A stretch of DNA of 64,000 nt, taken from NCBI GenBank assembly GCA_007115705.1, contig QXEO01000549.1, positions 1,099,939-1,163,938 on the forward strand. The letters are read 5' to 3'. The notes beneath the pieces are model-generated. The model did no database searches, was not told the origin of the DNA, and worked only from the letters and a program-made list of their open reading frames with translations. Both the position numbers and the translations under genes were made by a program. Shown one piece after another: positions 11,496-25,395 of the stretch; the first letter of the stretch is position 1, and each line of letters begins with the position of its first letter. The DNA comes from Dactylis glomerata. Its lineage: Eukaryota > Streptophyta > Magnoliopsida > Poales > Poaceae.

Positions 11496-12969
11496 GCATC
11501 TTTGCAAATTATTGCGCCTAGCTCAAAGGCGTTAAAGAAAAGCACTCTTGGGAGATAACCCAATGTTTTATTTTCAGTAATTTTTCTTTTATTTGAGTCT
11601 TGGAAGTTATTACTACTGTAATAACCTCTCCTTATCCTTTTTATTTCGTTTTTGTGCCAAGAGAAGCCTCTAATTTGAGTGAGGTAAGATTTGGGGATGT
11701 TGCTGTCCTAAAACTGTTTTCGGTGCTGCACCGTAAAAATTCGTGAAAATTCTCTGTCAATATGTTGGACCTGCTATTTCTTGTGCATATGCCCCAGGTT
11801 ATATCCAAACTTTTATTAGTTGAACACTTTTTGATTTGAGCAACAGAAAACCCCTCAAAAATTCAACCTTTGTCAGCTGTTCTGTTTTGACAGATTTCTG
11901 CCAATATTTGTGTTTGCCGCTTTATCGCTTTCTTTTTGAGTTCTTTTGATCACGGAACTTTTAGAGAAGTTGCTACAGTAGTATATGATATATATGTGGT
12001 GGTTTTAGGTTGAAACCTGAAGCAAAAAGAGGTTGATTATATGTTATGCTACACTAATGTTGCTAATAGATTTGTGTTTAGTTTTGTATGAAGGAAGTTT
12101 TCAAGTGTAGGGATCGGAGAATGATGAGATGAGTTGAAGAATGGACAAAAGCTCAAGCTTGGGGATGCCCATGCATCACCCCAAGAAATATCCAAGAAGT
12201 ACAAGCGTCAAAGCTTGGGGATGCCCCCGAGGCACCCCTTCTTCATCGGCAAAAATCAGGTCACCTTTCAAGACACTATATTTTTATTGCTTCATGCACT
12301 ATGCATTTTTCTTGGAGCGTCAGTTGTTTTTGTTTTTAGTATTAGTTTAGTTTAGTTTTCTGCAATAAATGGTTAGATCACATCATGTTTATTTTGGAGG
12401 AGATGAACTCGTTTTCATTTGCCAAGAACACTCTAGTTTTCACTCTTATCGTTCAATGAGTGTTCTCTTTTTCTGCTACTATGTTTAGCTTGCAATTTTC
12501 GTCTTGATTTTTGTTCAAATCTTGTTTTATCTTTGCATCAAGGTGTATTTGGACCACTGGTCTATATTGGTTTTCATCAAAAGAGTTGGTTATAAAAGGT
12601 TTTAATGGTGTTGGAAAAGAGAAAAGTTTCATGCAAAAAAGTGGTACAAGAAGGAGCTTGTGTTGACTGCGGCCTAGGCTTTTGCATGTCGTGCTTGATG
12701 TCTTTTTGATAGTATGCTTAGTGGTTTTGCTATAGCATGAATTGTCTCAAATGACTGAGATTGCTTAATGAGCCTTTGAAAAAATCATGCGTTGTTTTTA
12801 TTATTTGGAAGCATTTATTTGGTTTTCTCCTTGATGCTTTATTTGGGTTGACTTGGCGCATGCTCACACATGTTAGACTCATACAAAGTCGCCAATAGCC
12901 TCTATGATCATTTAGTTTTTGACTTTTGATGCCATCTTATGCTTCTTTCAATGTTGCTTTGTCGCTATG
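11496..12969. other. Noncoding internal region of Athila-type element, left of nested insertion
   Basis: AT-rich sequence with two near-identical phrases, AAGCTTGGGGATGCCC at about 12160 and 12213, resembling the polypurine tract found before the 3' LTR. Nothing coding is supported. It ends with target duplication CTATG (12965-12969). Confidence 0.6.
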
Positions 12970-15900
12970 TGTCGGACCCCGGGTTCTAAGCTATACAGAG
13001 ATGTTATGTGTATTAGTCACGCTAGCAACGAGTGATACTGGGGTTACCAGTCCCAGGCCGGAACACCATCGGCAGGCAGGCCGGAATTAAACATCGGCTC
13101 TACACATCTCGAAGCGCCGTGAAACTAATCATAACCAAGACTGCATAACAGAGAGCTCGAGAGCCTTAAACCCCTCTCGTGCACTTTATATCCATACACG
13201 CATCATGCACGAGATGGGTAACCACAACTGGTAACACAACAGTGACTCTACGACTCAAAGTAGTAGTTCAAATTCTTAACAAAGTAAAGATCCAACTTAT
13301 TACAAGCATAGGTCACTGACCCAACATTACATCAAGCAACGGAAAGCAAATATGTTATGCTACATAACAAGATAGCAAATGGCCTAAGAGGCCCTGAACA
13401 TAAGCGACGTCCCAACCCGTAGATCTCAGGCTGCTGCCTGGGAACCCCAAACTAGTCGTCGAAGTCGATATCGGCATAGAAACCACCTTCGTTGCCTGCG
13501 GCGGTCTCTTCTGTGGAAAAACAACATTAAACAAGGGTGAGTACGAGGGTGTACTCAGCAAGCTTGACCTTCTACACTATATGATGGCATCAAGGTCTTT
13601 TTGTGTAACTCTTTGCAGAAAGCAAGTTTTCTTTGTGAAAATGACACAAGGCAAGGACTACTCAGAATTTGTTAAAGGGATAAGAGAGCATCTCGCAAAC
13701 TCTTTCAAACATGGAGCATCCACCAACTCATCACCTTCAGAGCATCTCATCTCATATCACCCCCTCGACCCCGAGGAAGTGATCCAGAGCCTCACTCTTA
13801 AGTTGGCACTTTTAAGATTAGGTTCAAGTTGTCTATGATCTAGTATCTGTCTCCAAGTCGTCCATAACCGTGGACACGACTTTTCGAAAAGATTTAACCC
13901 TGCAGGGGTGCACAACTTTGCCCACACGTGACGATCGTCCCCTGGACCCTCGCGAAGAATCTTAGCAGGGTGATGATCGCCTACAACCTTTACCTTACGT
14001 CGACCTATTCCATGAGCCACGCCAAAAGGTCTAAGTCCGCCATCGCAAGACGGCCTTTATCCGATGTGGAACCTTTTGTTGTGAGTCGAGATTGGTTTAC
14101 CAGAGGAATCCACCTCAATCAACCTCGGCCACGTCCCTGTATGTATGCACCTTTTCCACCATCTCATTTCAAAACATTTTCGATGCGTATGTCGAATGGA
14201 AATCCCAGACTAGGTAGCTCATGGATAAGTCTAAGCAAGTTGGTCAGTCGACAGGAGTCCCATACCTCCACGTGCGGTTGTATGCTCATCTTGGATCAAG
14301 AGACAAGAACTCGGGTCCTAGGGTGGCAAGAATGAGTCAAATAACCACAACTCGCGTGGCGGCTCATCCATGCCTATTGTCAAGTTTTACCAATTCACCA
14401 CAAGTACCACGACAAGCTATCATGCTAGATTCATATAAAGCTTCAAGCCCAAGTACCGGAATTGCAACAGTAAATACTAAGCATGGCTAAGCATAGAATA
14501 GTAAGTTTCCGGTGACGCTAAAGCATAACCTAGTCATGCTAGGAGCAAATGGATCATGGATATATAGTTGACAATAGCAGGGCATGCATCAGAATAGGTT
14601 TACTCTAAGTTTCGGCAAATGATAGTTGAACGCATGCAGATATGGTGGAGGCTCAAAACATTTGTAAACCATAGGATTAGATATGCATCAAAAAGGATTA
14701 CGCTTGCCTTGTGCTTCGATGTAGTTGATCTAAATAGTTTCGGCGTTGATCTCGGACGCGGTCTCGGATTCTATCGAGAGGAAGAAACACTGGAAAGGAA
14801 ACAACACATTCAATACAAATGCATCGATGCACAATCAAGCATGATGATATGACAAGTTTAGCATGCATAAAATAAACCCTACGACATGAAGATCATATTG
14901 AAAGGGTTTCAGATGCACTAGGGTTTGCACTCCGAGGAACCCTAAATTGAACTAAAAGGGGTATGATTAGTTCTTCTATTTAGGCAGGGGTTAAAGTTGT
15001 ATAAACATGCATGAATTTGACATAAACATGTAGAGCATGTTTTTCTGAGCATTTTGGTAGGTCATACACAATTTTCTGACAAGCAAATAATATTCTATGG
15101 TTTTTACAAGATTCAAACCATTGCAGCAGTTTTTCTGGAAAATAAAAAGCTGCGCAGGACTTTTTGTACACTGGGCCTTTTGACCCACAAAGGCTGACTG
15201 GTGGGCCCAAGGTCACGTCGGCTGGCCACCTTGGCCTGGTCGGCTGGGGCGTTGCCCAGCCAGACCGGCTCCCAGGCACGCCGGCGACCGGCCATGGCGG
15301 CGGCTACGGCGCGGGAAGAGGAGGAGGGAAGGGGGCGGCCGGACCGGGAGCTCACCGGGAACCCGCCGGTGGGGTCGGCTTGGCCGGAAAATGGACGGCG
15401 GCGACGAAATCGGCGGCGGAGGAGGTCGGTTTCCGGCGAGGAATCCGCGACGCCGGCGACGATTCCGGGCGAGTGGCTCCAATTCCTTCAACGGGGAGAC
15501 AGAGGATGGCGAGGCGGACCTTCTCAGCACGTCGGGGCAGCTCGGGGCAGCGTCTAACGGCGGCGCTAGGTGGTGACCTCCGGCTACTGTAAACATGCAG
15601 GGAGAGAACGAGGAAGAAGAAGGAGGGCGGCCAGGGAGAGAGAGGGATGGGGGCGTCGTGGCTTCGAGGGAAGTCTCCAGGGGGTCACCTCATCGCCAGG
15701 AAGAAGGAGGTGGCAAGCAGGAGGTGGCGTCGTGGCTTCCTGGAGCCTCCACGCAGCTGCTCTATGTCCCAACGAAGAAGACAAAGTCCAAAATGCAAAT
15801 AGCCCCCTGGCTTTGGTAATTTTCCAAGGAAAGAACAAAACAGCACCCTTTTGTATAAAACTATATTTTGCGTTTGTTTAAACTTCTGAAAACTCCAGGG

Positions 15901-16101
15901 CTTTTATGCTAAAAGCAAAACCCTGAATTGTTGTTATTTGACACTTTAACACAAGTAAACTCAATTGCAATAAATCAAATAGGGTTTGAATTTGGATCAC
16001 TTGTAGGGTTTCCAATTTGAATTCAAATGCAAAAATTTCAGAGTGAAATTTAGATGATGCTTATGATGCAAAACACTTTATTAAGAGCATGGGATGTTAC
16101 A
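12970..16101 (-). repeat. Chromovirus 3' LTR (left copy)
   Basis: 3132 bp, pairs with 21155-24287. The GC-rich 15180-15800 part contains overlapping open frames on both strands that recur in the other LTR; these are compositional, not genes. Confidence 0.94.
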
Positions 16102-16115
16102 AGTCTACCCCCCTT
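16102..16115 (-). other. Polypurine tract of the chromovirus
   Basis: On the minus strand AAGGGGGGTAGACT directly precedes the 3' LTR start TGTAACATC. It is the expected plus-strand DNA priming site. Confidence 0.85.
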
Positions 16116-16770
16116 ACAAGAATCTCGTCCCGAGATTCCTAAGAACTAGAGAAAAAGGAAGGGTACTCGGATCGAAGGCGATCCTCTCGTTCCCAAGTTG
16201 CTTCTTGTTCAGAATGACGAGACCATTGAACTTTGAGGAACTTAATGGTTCGTCCTCGAGTTTTTTTTCAGCTTCATCAAGGATAAGAACAGGATACTCC
16301 CGATAGGTGAGATCTTCCTGAAGATCAAGAGTGGTATGATCAACTTCACGAATTGGATCTTTGAAACAACGCTTGAGTTGAGAGACATGAAACACATCAT
16401 GAACATCCGGAAATGTTGAAGGAAGTTCCAATTGATTGGCAAGCTCTCCACGCTTAGCGAGAATAGGGGAAGGACCAACATAGCGAGGAGCCAATTTGCC
16501 TTTGATACCAAAGCGATGGACGCCTTTTAGAGGTGTGACTCGAAGATAGGCTTTCTTGCCAATTTCATAGCTCACATCTTGATGATGACGATCGTAATAG
16601 CTCTTTTGGCGAGACTGAGCAGTTTTCAGACGCTCTCGGATTATGCGAACTTGATCTGCTGCTTCTTTGATCATGTCCGGTCCAAAGAATTGTCTTTCTC
16701 CGGTTTCTGACCAATTTAGCGGTGTTCGACATTTTCTTCCATATAGAGCTTCAAAAGGTGCCATGCCCAA
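16114..16770 (-). pseudogene. Chromovirus integrase C-terminus and frameshifted chromodomain
   Basis: This continues the polyprotein after the in-frame stop at 16855. It contains the integrase tail (MAPFEALYGRKCRTPLNW, LAPRYVGPSPIL, DVFHVSQLKRC). The reading then leaves the chromodomain frame at an eight-base A/T homopolymer (16261-16268 on plus). The aromatic-rich chromodomain residues continue only in the adjacent frame. Chromodomains of this group normally guide integration to heterochromatin. In this copy the targeting module cannot be translated in frame with integrase. The break looks like a one-base slippage. Confidence 0.9.
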
Positions 16771-16854
16771 GCTGGATTGAAAGCTGTTGTTATAGGAGAA
16801 CTCAGCGAAGGGAAGGCACTTCTCCCAATTCTTCCCAAAAGAGATAGCACAAGC

Positions 16855-19800
16855 TCAGAGCTTGTCCTCAAGAATTTGATTCACTCTTTCAGTTTGACCT
16901 CCGGTTTGAGGATGATAGGCAGTGCTAAAGGAAATATGAGTTCCCATAGCTTCTTGAAAGCTTTTCCAGAACCTGGAGGTGAAGAGCCTTCCGCGGTCGG
17001 AGATAATCTTCTTTGGAACACCGTGAAGAGTGACTATCCGAGAAATATACAACTCTGCCAATTGAGTAGCAGTGATATCCTCGCGGATAGGAACGAAATG
17101 AGCAACCTTGGATAGGCGGTCAACAACCACCCATATCGCATTGTTGCCCTTTTGAGTTTTGGGAAATCCAGTGGTGAAATCCATGCCAATCTCATCCCAT
17201 TTCCACTCGGGAATAGATAAAGGTTGAAGAACTCCAGCAGGTCTTTGATGTTCAGCTTTTACACGACGACAAACGTCGCATTCAGCAACATACTGAGCGA
17301 TTTCTCGCTTCATCCCAGTCCACCAGAACCTTTGGCGTAGATCCTGATACATCTTGGTGCTTCCAGGATGGATGGAAAGGGGTGATTCATGAGCTTCCTT
17401 AAGGATTTGCTCTTTCAAGTCTCGATGGTTCGGTACAACAAGACGTTTACCGAAATAAACGGTATCTTGATGATCAAGAGAGAAACACTTAGCATCCCCG
17501 CTAGCAATGTTCTTTTTGATCATGGCAATGTCAGGATCATGCTTTTGAGCATCTTTAATTTGCTCCTCAAGGGAAGGCTTGATTTCCATGTTTGACAGGA
17601 AACCAGCGGGAACAACTTCAAGATTAAGCCGTGCAAACTCTTCATGAAGAGGAGGTTGGGCTTGCATAAGCATAAGATTATTGCAGTAGGACTTCCGACT
17701 TAACGCGTCAGCCACGACATTGGCTTTGCCGGGTTGGTAATTAAGACCCACATCATAATCTTTGACGAGTTCCAACCATCGTCTCTGTCTGAGATTCAGA
17801 TCCGGTTGGGTAAAAAGGTACTTCAGACTCTGATGATCAGAATATAGCTCACAGCGATTACCAAGCAGGTAATGCCGCCATTGCTTTAAGGCATGTACAA
17901 CAGCTGCAAGCTCCAAGTCATGGGTTGGATAGTTGAGTTCATGCGGTTTTAATTGCCGAGAGCCATAAGCAACCACATGACCATCTTGCATCAACACACA
18001 ACCAAGCCCTTGGTGTGAGGCATCACAATAGATAACGAATTCCTTGCTTGTGTCCGGAAGGGCAAGCACAGGAGCAGTAGTCAGCTTAGTTTTTAGTAAC
18101 TGGAAAGCTTCTTCGTCTTTCTCTGACCACTCAAACTTCTTATTTTTCTTCAGAAGTTCAGTCATAGGTTTGGCAATCTCGGAGAAATTCTCAATGAAAC
18201 GGCGGTAATAACCTGCCAATCCGAGAAAACTCCGCACATCCTTGACTGAGGAAGGGGTCACCCAATCCAGAACAGATTGAACTTTATCAGGGATGACCGC
18301 TACACCATTTGCAGAGAGCACATGGCCAAGAAAGATGAGCTCATTCAACCAGAACTCACATTTGGAGAACTTGGCATAAAGTCGATGCTCACGAAGTTTT
18401 GTCAACGCTAGACATAGATGTTTGGCATGTTCTTCTTCGGTCTTGGAGTAGATTAGAATATCATGAATGTAGTCCACAACAAACTTGTCAAGATACTCCA
18501 TGAACACAGAGTTCATGAGCCGCATAAATGTGGCTGGAGCATTTGTGAGTCCAAAGGACATGACGGTGTACTCGTAAAGACCATAACGAGTTGTGAATGC
18601 CGTCTTTGGAATGTCCTCGGCTCGGATTTTAATCTGGTGATAACCTGATCTTAAATCCATCTTGGAAAAGATAGTTGCACCGCTCAATTGATCGAAGAGA
18701 TCAATGATTCTAGGAAGAGGATATTTGTTCTTGATTGTTGCTGCATTCAAGGGACGATAGTCAACCACTAGACGTGGAACAGTGGTGTCCCTTTTCTTGA
18801 CAAAGAGTCTGGGACAACCCCAAGAGGAAGTGCTGTGTTGAATGAAGCCTTTGTTTTCCAACTCTTCTATTTGCTTCTTTAATTCAACCAACTCTTCAGG
18901 AGGCATACGATAAGGTCTTTTAGAAATAGGAGCGGTTCCAGGAACCAACTCTATGACAAACTCCACATCTCGATCAGGTGGCATGCCAGGTAATTCTTCT
19001 GGGAAGACATCGGGGAAGTCACATACCACCGGTACATCATGTATTTCAAGAGGTGGAAGGACATCAATGGCATAGATATTTGCTTCTGACATAGGCACCG
19101 CAGAGGGAGGTATTGATGATGGAGACCACCATATGAAATTTCTGCCAGCAGGAGAGGTCATTTCAATAGATCTGGCCGCACAATCAATGATGGCTTGAGA
19201 TTTTGTCAGCCAATCCATGCCCAAGATGACATCAATGTCAGTTGACTTCAAGGCAATGAAAGATGTTGGAAACAGATTATAACCAATATCGATGATGTTC
19301 CCATGGCTAACCATTGTGGTACACCAACTAGAACCAGGAGAATGGACCATTAATGGAGTAGGCAATTGTTCAAAAGCTATCCCATGCAGTTGAGCAAACT
19401 CTTGAGACATGAATGTATGCGATGCTCCAGAATCAAAGAGAACTGTAGCTAGTATTGAGTTGACATAAAGCGTACCAAGTATGACGCCTTGGTCTTCTTC
19501 AGCCTTTTCAATGGAAACATGGGTCAGACGACCATGTCCGGGAACTGAAGGCTTAGCCCCCTTATTAGGAAGAGGGACTCCACGACCAACAGCAGAGCCT
19601 GGAGTAGGTTGAGGCTGATATCCAAGATTCTGAGGACAAACCCTAGAAATGTGGCCAGGCTGATGGCATTTGTAGCAAATAATACCAGAACCAGCTGAAT
19701 TTGGCTGAGCGCTTGGGTACTTCTGCGCTACAGGTGGCTGAGGTGGACGAAACGCATCTGGCCTTGGCTGATAGGGAGCATGTGGAACAGCACCATAAGG

Positions 19801-20601
19801 AATCCAGACACGGCGACGCTTTGTACCTGAGCCGGATGACTGAGCATCTTCTCGAGGGCGCTTGCGAGTTTCTTCATACTCAACATTTCCCCTTTCAGCT
19901 TTCATAGCTTTATTCACAAGGTCTTGGAAAGTGTTGAAATCCAGGAGATGAAGATCACGACGAAGCTCAGGGTCTAGTCCCTTGCGGAACAAGGCCTGCT
20001 TCTTGGCATCAGTAGATACCTCTTCAGGAGCATAGCAGGCAAGGCGGTTGAAATTGCCCTGGTAGTCGCAAACTGAACCATTGCCCTGCTTTAGCTTTAG
20101 GAATTCCTCCCTTTTAAGCTCCATTAGACCTTCCGGAATGTGATACCCTCGGAAGGCAGTTTTAAACTCCTGCCAAGTCACAACGTGCTCGGCGGTCTGC
20201 ATAGCAAGGAAATTCTCCCACCAGGAACCAGCAGCACCTTCAAGGTGATATGCGGTGAAGGTCACCCAATCCGCTTGGGCGACATGAGCAGCCTGAAGTT
20301 TGCGCTCAACAGTGCGGAGCCAGTAATCAGCATCAAGTGGCTCAGTGGAATAGCTGAAAACTGGAGGTGTAAGGCGGATGAAGTCTCTCATGCCGACTCG
20401 GTCATCTTGACGACGAGCGGTATTTTGTTCAATCCTTTCCAGGAGCCTGATGTTGTCAGTGCGGTTGGCTTCATACATGGCCATAAGCTGGACAATGGAC
20501 GGTGGAGGCGGAAGATTGACATTGTCACCCTCCTGATCATTCCCACCGCCATGACGACCACCACCACCACAACTTCCACCTGACATCCTGGAGGATAACA
20601 A
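16855..20601 (-). pseudogene. Chromovirus gag-pol polyprotein (1248 aa, interrupted)
   Basis: One long frame. A likely start is the MSGG at 20586, five codons inside. Gag covers residues about 70-250. A CCHC knuckle CYKCHQPGHISRVC is at 309-322, protease FDSGAS at 389-394, RT core about 590-770, RNase H about 845-960, integrase zinc-binding HHCC region and DDE core about 1040-1245. The RT catalytic box reads YIHD at 711-714 where the family has a YxDD-type motif. The first catalytic aspartate is thus replaced by His (GAT to CAT), which should abolish polymerase activity. The frame ends at TGA 16855-16857 inside integrase. The residues after it are conserved, so this is a nonsense mutation, probably CGA to TGA. 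The element is inactive on three counts. Confidence 0.95.
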
Positions 20602-21133
20602 AAGGATTCAACGATAGGAATCAAAAGGAAATGAAGAGATTGACGTAATGTAAGGGAAAACAAGACATGTGGTACAAGTAATATCATCCAATCAAGCATG
20701 GTAGTAGAAAGGCATACAAGACGTATACACTAACCAGCCGATTCACAAACCATAACTATGGAATGCCAGGATGATACAACACCACCAAGTCATTTCCAAT
20801 ACATCACGTAACAAAGGATAACCAGGAACAAGATTGATTGAATTCTGAACATTTGAAGCATTATAGATAGACAATGCTTCAAAGTAGTTGATGCAACCTG
20901 ACACGGAGTACTAAAGGAGAACCCAAACCCCGAGATCCTAGAGGTTTGAAATGACAGATGAGGAAGAAAACCTTTACAATCAAATCAAGGTAAGGTGACT
21001 CAGAATTAGAGTGACACCAGATAAGGAGTAAAAAGAATCCTAGTTAGAGTTTTCTCAATTCATTTTGTCTTTCAAATAGTTTTCACAAACACTAGACTCA
21101 ACTTCGACCAATGGTAAGGGTTTCCTACAGACA
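20602..21133. other. Untranslated leader of the chromovirus
   Basis: Noncoding stretch between primer site and gag on the minus strand. No repeats or frames of note. Confidence 0.7.
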
Positions 21134-21150
21134 GTCCTGCTCTGATACCA
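21134..21150 (-). other. Primer-binding site of the chromovirus
   Basis: On minus TGGTATCAGAGCAGGAC, complementary to the 3' end of initiator Met tRNA, four bases from the 5' LTR. Confidence 0.93.
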
Positions 21151-21154
21151 AAAC

Positions 21155-24100
21155 TGTCGGACCCCGGGTTCTAAACTATACAGAGATGTTATGTGTATTA
21201 GTCACGCTAGCAACGAGTGATACTGGGGTTACCAGTCCCAGGCCGGAACACCATCGGCAGGCAGGCCGGAATTAAACATCGGCTCTACACATCTCAAAGC
21301 GCCGTGAAACTAATCATAACCAAGACTGCATAACAGAGAGCTCGAGAGCCTTAAACCCCTCTCGTGCACTTTATATCCATACACGCATCATGCACGAGAT
21401 GGGTAACCACAACTGGTAACACAACAGTGACTCTACGACTCAAAGTAGTAGTTCAAATTCTTAACAGAGTAAAGATCCAACTTATTACAAGCATAGGTCA
21501 CTGACCCAACATTACATCAAGCAACGGAAAGCAAATATGTTATGCTACATAACAAGATAGCAAATGGCCTAAGAGGCCCTGAACATAAGCGACGTCCCAA
21601 CCCGTAGATCTCAGGCTGCTGCCTGGGAACCCCAAACTAGTCGTCGAAGTCGATATCGGCATAGAAACCACCTTTGTTGCCTGCGGCGGTCTCTTCTATG
21701 GAAAAACAATATTAAACAAGGGTGAGTACGAGGGTGTACTCAGCAAGCTTGACCTTCTACACTATATGATGGCATCAAGGTCTTTTTGTGTAACTCTTTG
21801 CAGAAAGCAAGTTTTCTTTGTGAAAATGACACAAGGCGAGGACTACTCAGAATTTGTAAAAGGGATAAGAGAGCATCTCGCAAACTCTTTCAAACATGGA
21901 GCATCCACCAACTCATCACCTTCAGAGCATCTCATCTCATATCACCCCCTCGACCCCGAGGAAGTGATCCAGAGCCTCACTCTTAAGTTGGCACTTTTAA
22001 GATTAGGTTCAAGTTGTCTATGATCTAGTATCTGTCTCCAAGTCGTCCATAACCGTGGACACGGCTTTTCGAAAAGATTTAACCCTGCAGGGGTGCACAA
22101 CTTTGCCCACACATGACGATCGTCCCCTGGACCCTCGCGAATAATCTTAGCGGGGTGATGATCGCCTACAACCTTTACCTTACGTCGACCTATTCCCTGA
22201 GCCACGCCAAAAGGTCTAAGTCCGCCATCGCAAGATGGCCTTTCTCCGATGTCGAACCTTTTGTTGTGAGTCGAGATTGGTTTACCAGAGGAATCCACCT
22301 CAATCAACCTCGGCCATGTCCCTGTATGTATGCACCTTTTCCACCATCTCATTTCAAAACATTTTCGATGCGTATGTCGAATGGAAATCCCGGACTAGGT
22401 AGCTCATGGATAAGTCTAAGCAAGTTGGTCAGTCGATAGGAGTCCCATACCTCCACGTGCGGTTGTACGCTCGTCTTGGATCAAGAGACAAGAACTCGGG
22501 TCCTAGGGTGGCAAGAATGAGTCAAATAACCACAACTCGCGTGGCGGCTCATCCATGCCTATTGTCAAGTTTTACCAATTCACCACAAGTACCACGACAA
22601 GCTATCATGCTAGATTCATATAAAGCTTCAAGCCCAAGTACCGGAATTGCAACAGTAAATACTAAGCATGGCTAAGCATAGATTAGTAAGTTTCCGGTGA
22701 CGCTAAAGCATAACCTAGTCATGCTAGGAGCAAATGGATCATGGATATATAGTTGACAATAGCAGGGCATGCATCAGAATAGGTTTACTCTAAGTTTCGG
22801 CAAATGACAGTTGAACGCATGCAGATATGGTGGAGGCTCAAAACATTTGTAAACCATAGGATTAGATATGCATCAAAAGGGATTACGCTTGCCTTGTGCT
22901 TCGATGTAGTTGATCTGAATAGTTTCGGCGTTGATCTCGGACGCGGTCTCGGATTCTACCGAGAGGAAGAAACACTGGAAAGGAAACAACACATTCAATA
23001 CAAATGCATCGATGCACAATCAAGCATGATGATATGACAAGTTTAGCATGCATAAAATAAACCCTACGACATGAAGATCATATTGAAAGGGTTTCAGATG
23101 CACTAGGGTTTGCACTACGAGGAACCCTAAATTGAACTAAAAGGGGTATGATTAGTTCTTCTATTTAGGCAGGGGTTAAAGTTGTATAAACATGCATGAA
23201 TTTGCCATAAACATGTAGAGCATGTTTTTCTGAGCATTTTGGTAGGTCATACACATTTTTCTGACAAGCAGATAATATTCTATGGTTTTTACAAGATTCA
23301 AACCATTGTAGTAGTTTTTCTGGAAAATAAAAAGCTGCGCAGGACTTTTTGTACACTGGGCGTTTTGACCCACAGAGGCTGACTGGGGGGCCCAAGGCCA
23401 CGTCGGCTGGCCACCTTGGCCTGGTCGGCTGGGGCGTTGCCCAGCCAGACCGGCTCCCAGGCACGCCGGCGACCGGCCATGGCGGCGGCTACGGCGCGAG
23501 AAGAGGAGGAGGGAAGGGGGCGGCCGGACCGGGAGCTCACCGGGAACCCGCCGGTGGGGTCGGCTTGGCCGGAGAATGGACGGCGGCGATGAAATCGGCG
23601 GCGGAGGAGGTCGGTTTCCGGGGAGGAATCCGCGACGCCGGCGACGATTCCGGGCGAGTGGCTCCAATTCCTTCAATGGGGAGACAGAGGATGGCGAGGC
23701 GGACCTTCTCAGCACGTCGGGGCAGCTCGGGGCAGCGTCTAACGGCGGCGCTAGGCGGTGACCTCCGGCTACTGTAAACGTGCAGGGAGAGAACGAGGAA
23801 GAAGAAGGAGGGAGGCCAGGGAGAGAGAGGGATGGGGGCGTCGTGGCTTCGAGGGAAGTCTCCAGGGGGTCACCTCATCGCCAGGAAGAAGGAGGTGGCA
23901 AGCAGGAGGTGGCGTCGTGGCTTCCTGGAGCCTCCACGCAGCTGCTCTGTGTCCCAACGAAGAAGACAAAGTCCAAAATGCAAATAGCCCCCTGGCTTTG
24001 GTAATTTTCCAAGGAAAGAACAAAACAGCACCCTTTTGTATAAAAACTATATTTTGCGTTTGTTTAAACTTCTGAAAACTCCAGGGCTTTTATGCTAAAA

Positions 24101-24287
24101 GCAAAACCCTGAATTGTTGTTATTTGACACTTTAACACAAGTAAACTCAATTGCAATAAATCAAATAGGGTTTGAATTTGAATCACTTGTAGGGTTTCCA
24201 ATTTGAATTCAAATGCAAAAATTTCAGAGTGAAATTTAGATGATGCTTATGATGCAAAACACTTTATTAAGAGCATGGGATGTTACA
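21155..24287 (-). repeat. Chromovirus 5' LTR (right copy)
   Basis: 3133 bp, TG...CA on the minus strand, pairs with 12970-16101 and adjoins the primer site. Confidence 0.94.
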
Positions 24288-25395
24288 CTATGCATGATTA
24301 TGGCCGTTATTGCTCTCTTAGTTGGTCGCTCCCAGTCTTTTGCTAGCCCTCGCCTTGTACTGAGTATGAGCTCTACTCGTGCATCCAACTCCTAAAAACC
24401 AAGTTTGCCATTGTGTCCACTATAAACTCCTATGCATGGTATTTGTAAGCCATTCCAAAGTAAATTTTCATGTGCTACCTTTCAAAACTTTCAACTACTT
24501 CTCGTTTTGTACCACTGTTTTTAGCTCATGGGGACGTAGTGGTCGGATTTGCTATCTTCCATATTGCTTATTCCAAAAAGAAAAAAAAGAGAAAAAAGAA
24601 AAAAAAGGCACTCCTCCATGGTATGTGAATGTTGGTGGGCACCCGATGGAATCGGTTAGCCATGGTTTGTAAAAGAAAAAAAGGTGGGGAGGAGTGCCAA
24701 GCTTTATAAAAGAGCACAAAAGTGCCAATCTCTCTCTCAAAAACTTGCTTCATTTTTGCATGGAAGATAGTAAGAACCCCATTGCCAGTCGTTGACAAAG
24801 ACAACCACCTCTCAAAATCCAATTTTTATCTCTATTTTACAAATGAAAAGCTCTAGCACATGTTTAATCACTGCTTCCCTCTGCGAAGGGCCTTTCTTTT
24901 ACTTTCATGTTGAGTCACCACCTTCTATCTTTATGCACCTTTAAGAGAGCATAGTTGTCATTCTGAGTATAATGTGCATTGTCCCAAAGTTTTCATTGAT
25001 TGATTCATATTGTTGGTTTCACTTGTTCTTAAATTATTTGTATCTAGTCGCCCTCTTAAACTTGAAAGTGTCCTATGCATTTATGTTTTGCTCTCCATGA
25101 AGGACAAGCTGAAAACCATTTGTATGTTTTTCCATATGATTTGAACACACGTTTGACTTTCATTGTTTCATTTTCATGATCTTTCATTTGTGTTCATTTG
25201 CATGTTTACAACATGGTTGCTAAGTTCTTATTGTCAAGATTATATCTTTCATGCCCATGTTTTAAGTTCTTATGATCCCAGCTCACAATGCTTACATATA
25301 TGATCAAGATTGTGTAGGTGCATGTCACCTCAAAAATTATTCTTTTGTTATCACTTACCTACTCGAGGACGAGCAGGAGTTAAGCTTGGGGATGC
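24288..25395. other. 3' internal region of the Athila-type element
   Basis: AT-rich and noncoding. It includes an A-rich low-complexity stretch at about 24575-24610. It ends in the polypurine tract AAGCTTGGGGATGC immediately before the 3' LTR at 25396. Confidence 0.7.

Larger units (their letters stand above)
12970..24287 (-). mobile_element. Tekay-type chromovirus (Ty3/gypsy), minus, nested in the Athila element
   Basis: 11.3 kb element with long LTRs at 12970-16101 (3132 bp) and 21155-24287 (3133 bp), flanked by CTATG duplications (12965-12969 and 24288-24292). On the minus strand the LTR runs TGTAACATCCC...GGTCCGACA. The primer site and gag lie next to the right LTR and the polypurine tract next to the left one. 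The order is gag-protease-RT-RNase H-integrase, with chromodomain-type sequence at the end. The LTRs differ at few positions, so insertion was recent in evolutionary terms. Confidence 0.95.

Noticed and set aside
15164..15881. Cluster of GC-rich open frames on both strands (also 23349-24075)
   Set aside because: They lie inside the chromovirus LTRs, occur in both LTR copies, overlap in several frames and are Arg/Gly/Pro-rich as expected from GC-rich noncoding DNA.
21134..21150. tRNA gene fragments at primer sites
   Set aside because: Only the short complement of a tRNA 3' end is present at each primer site, without a cloverleaf.
24575..24612. Poly-A tail of a LINE or processed gene
   Set aside because: A-rich run is interrupted by G, lies within continuous Athila internal sequence and has no coding body or target duplication.
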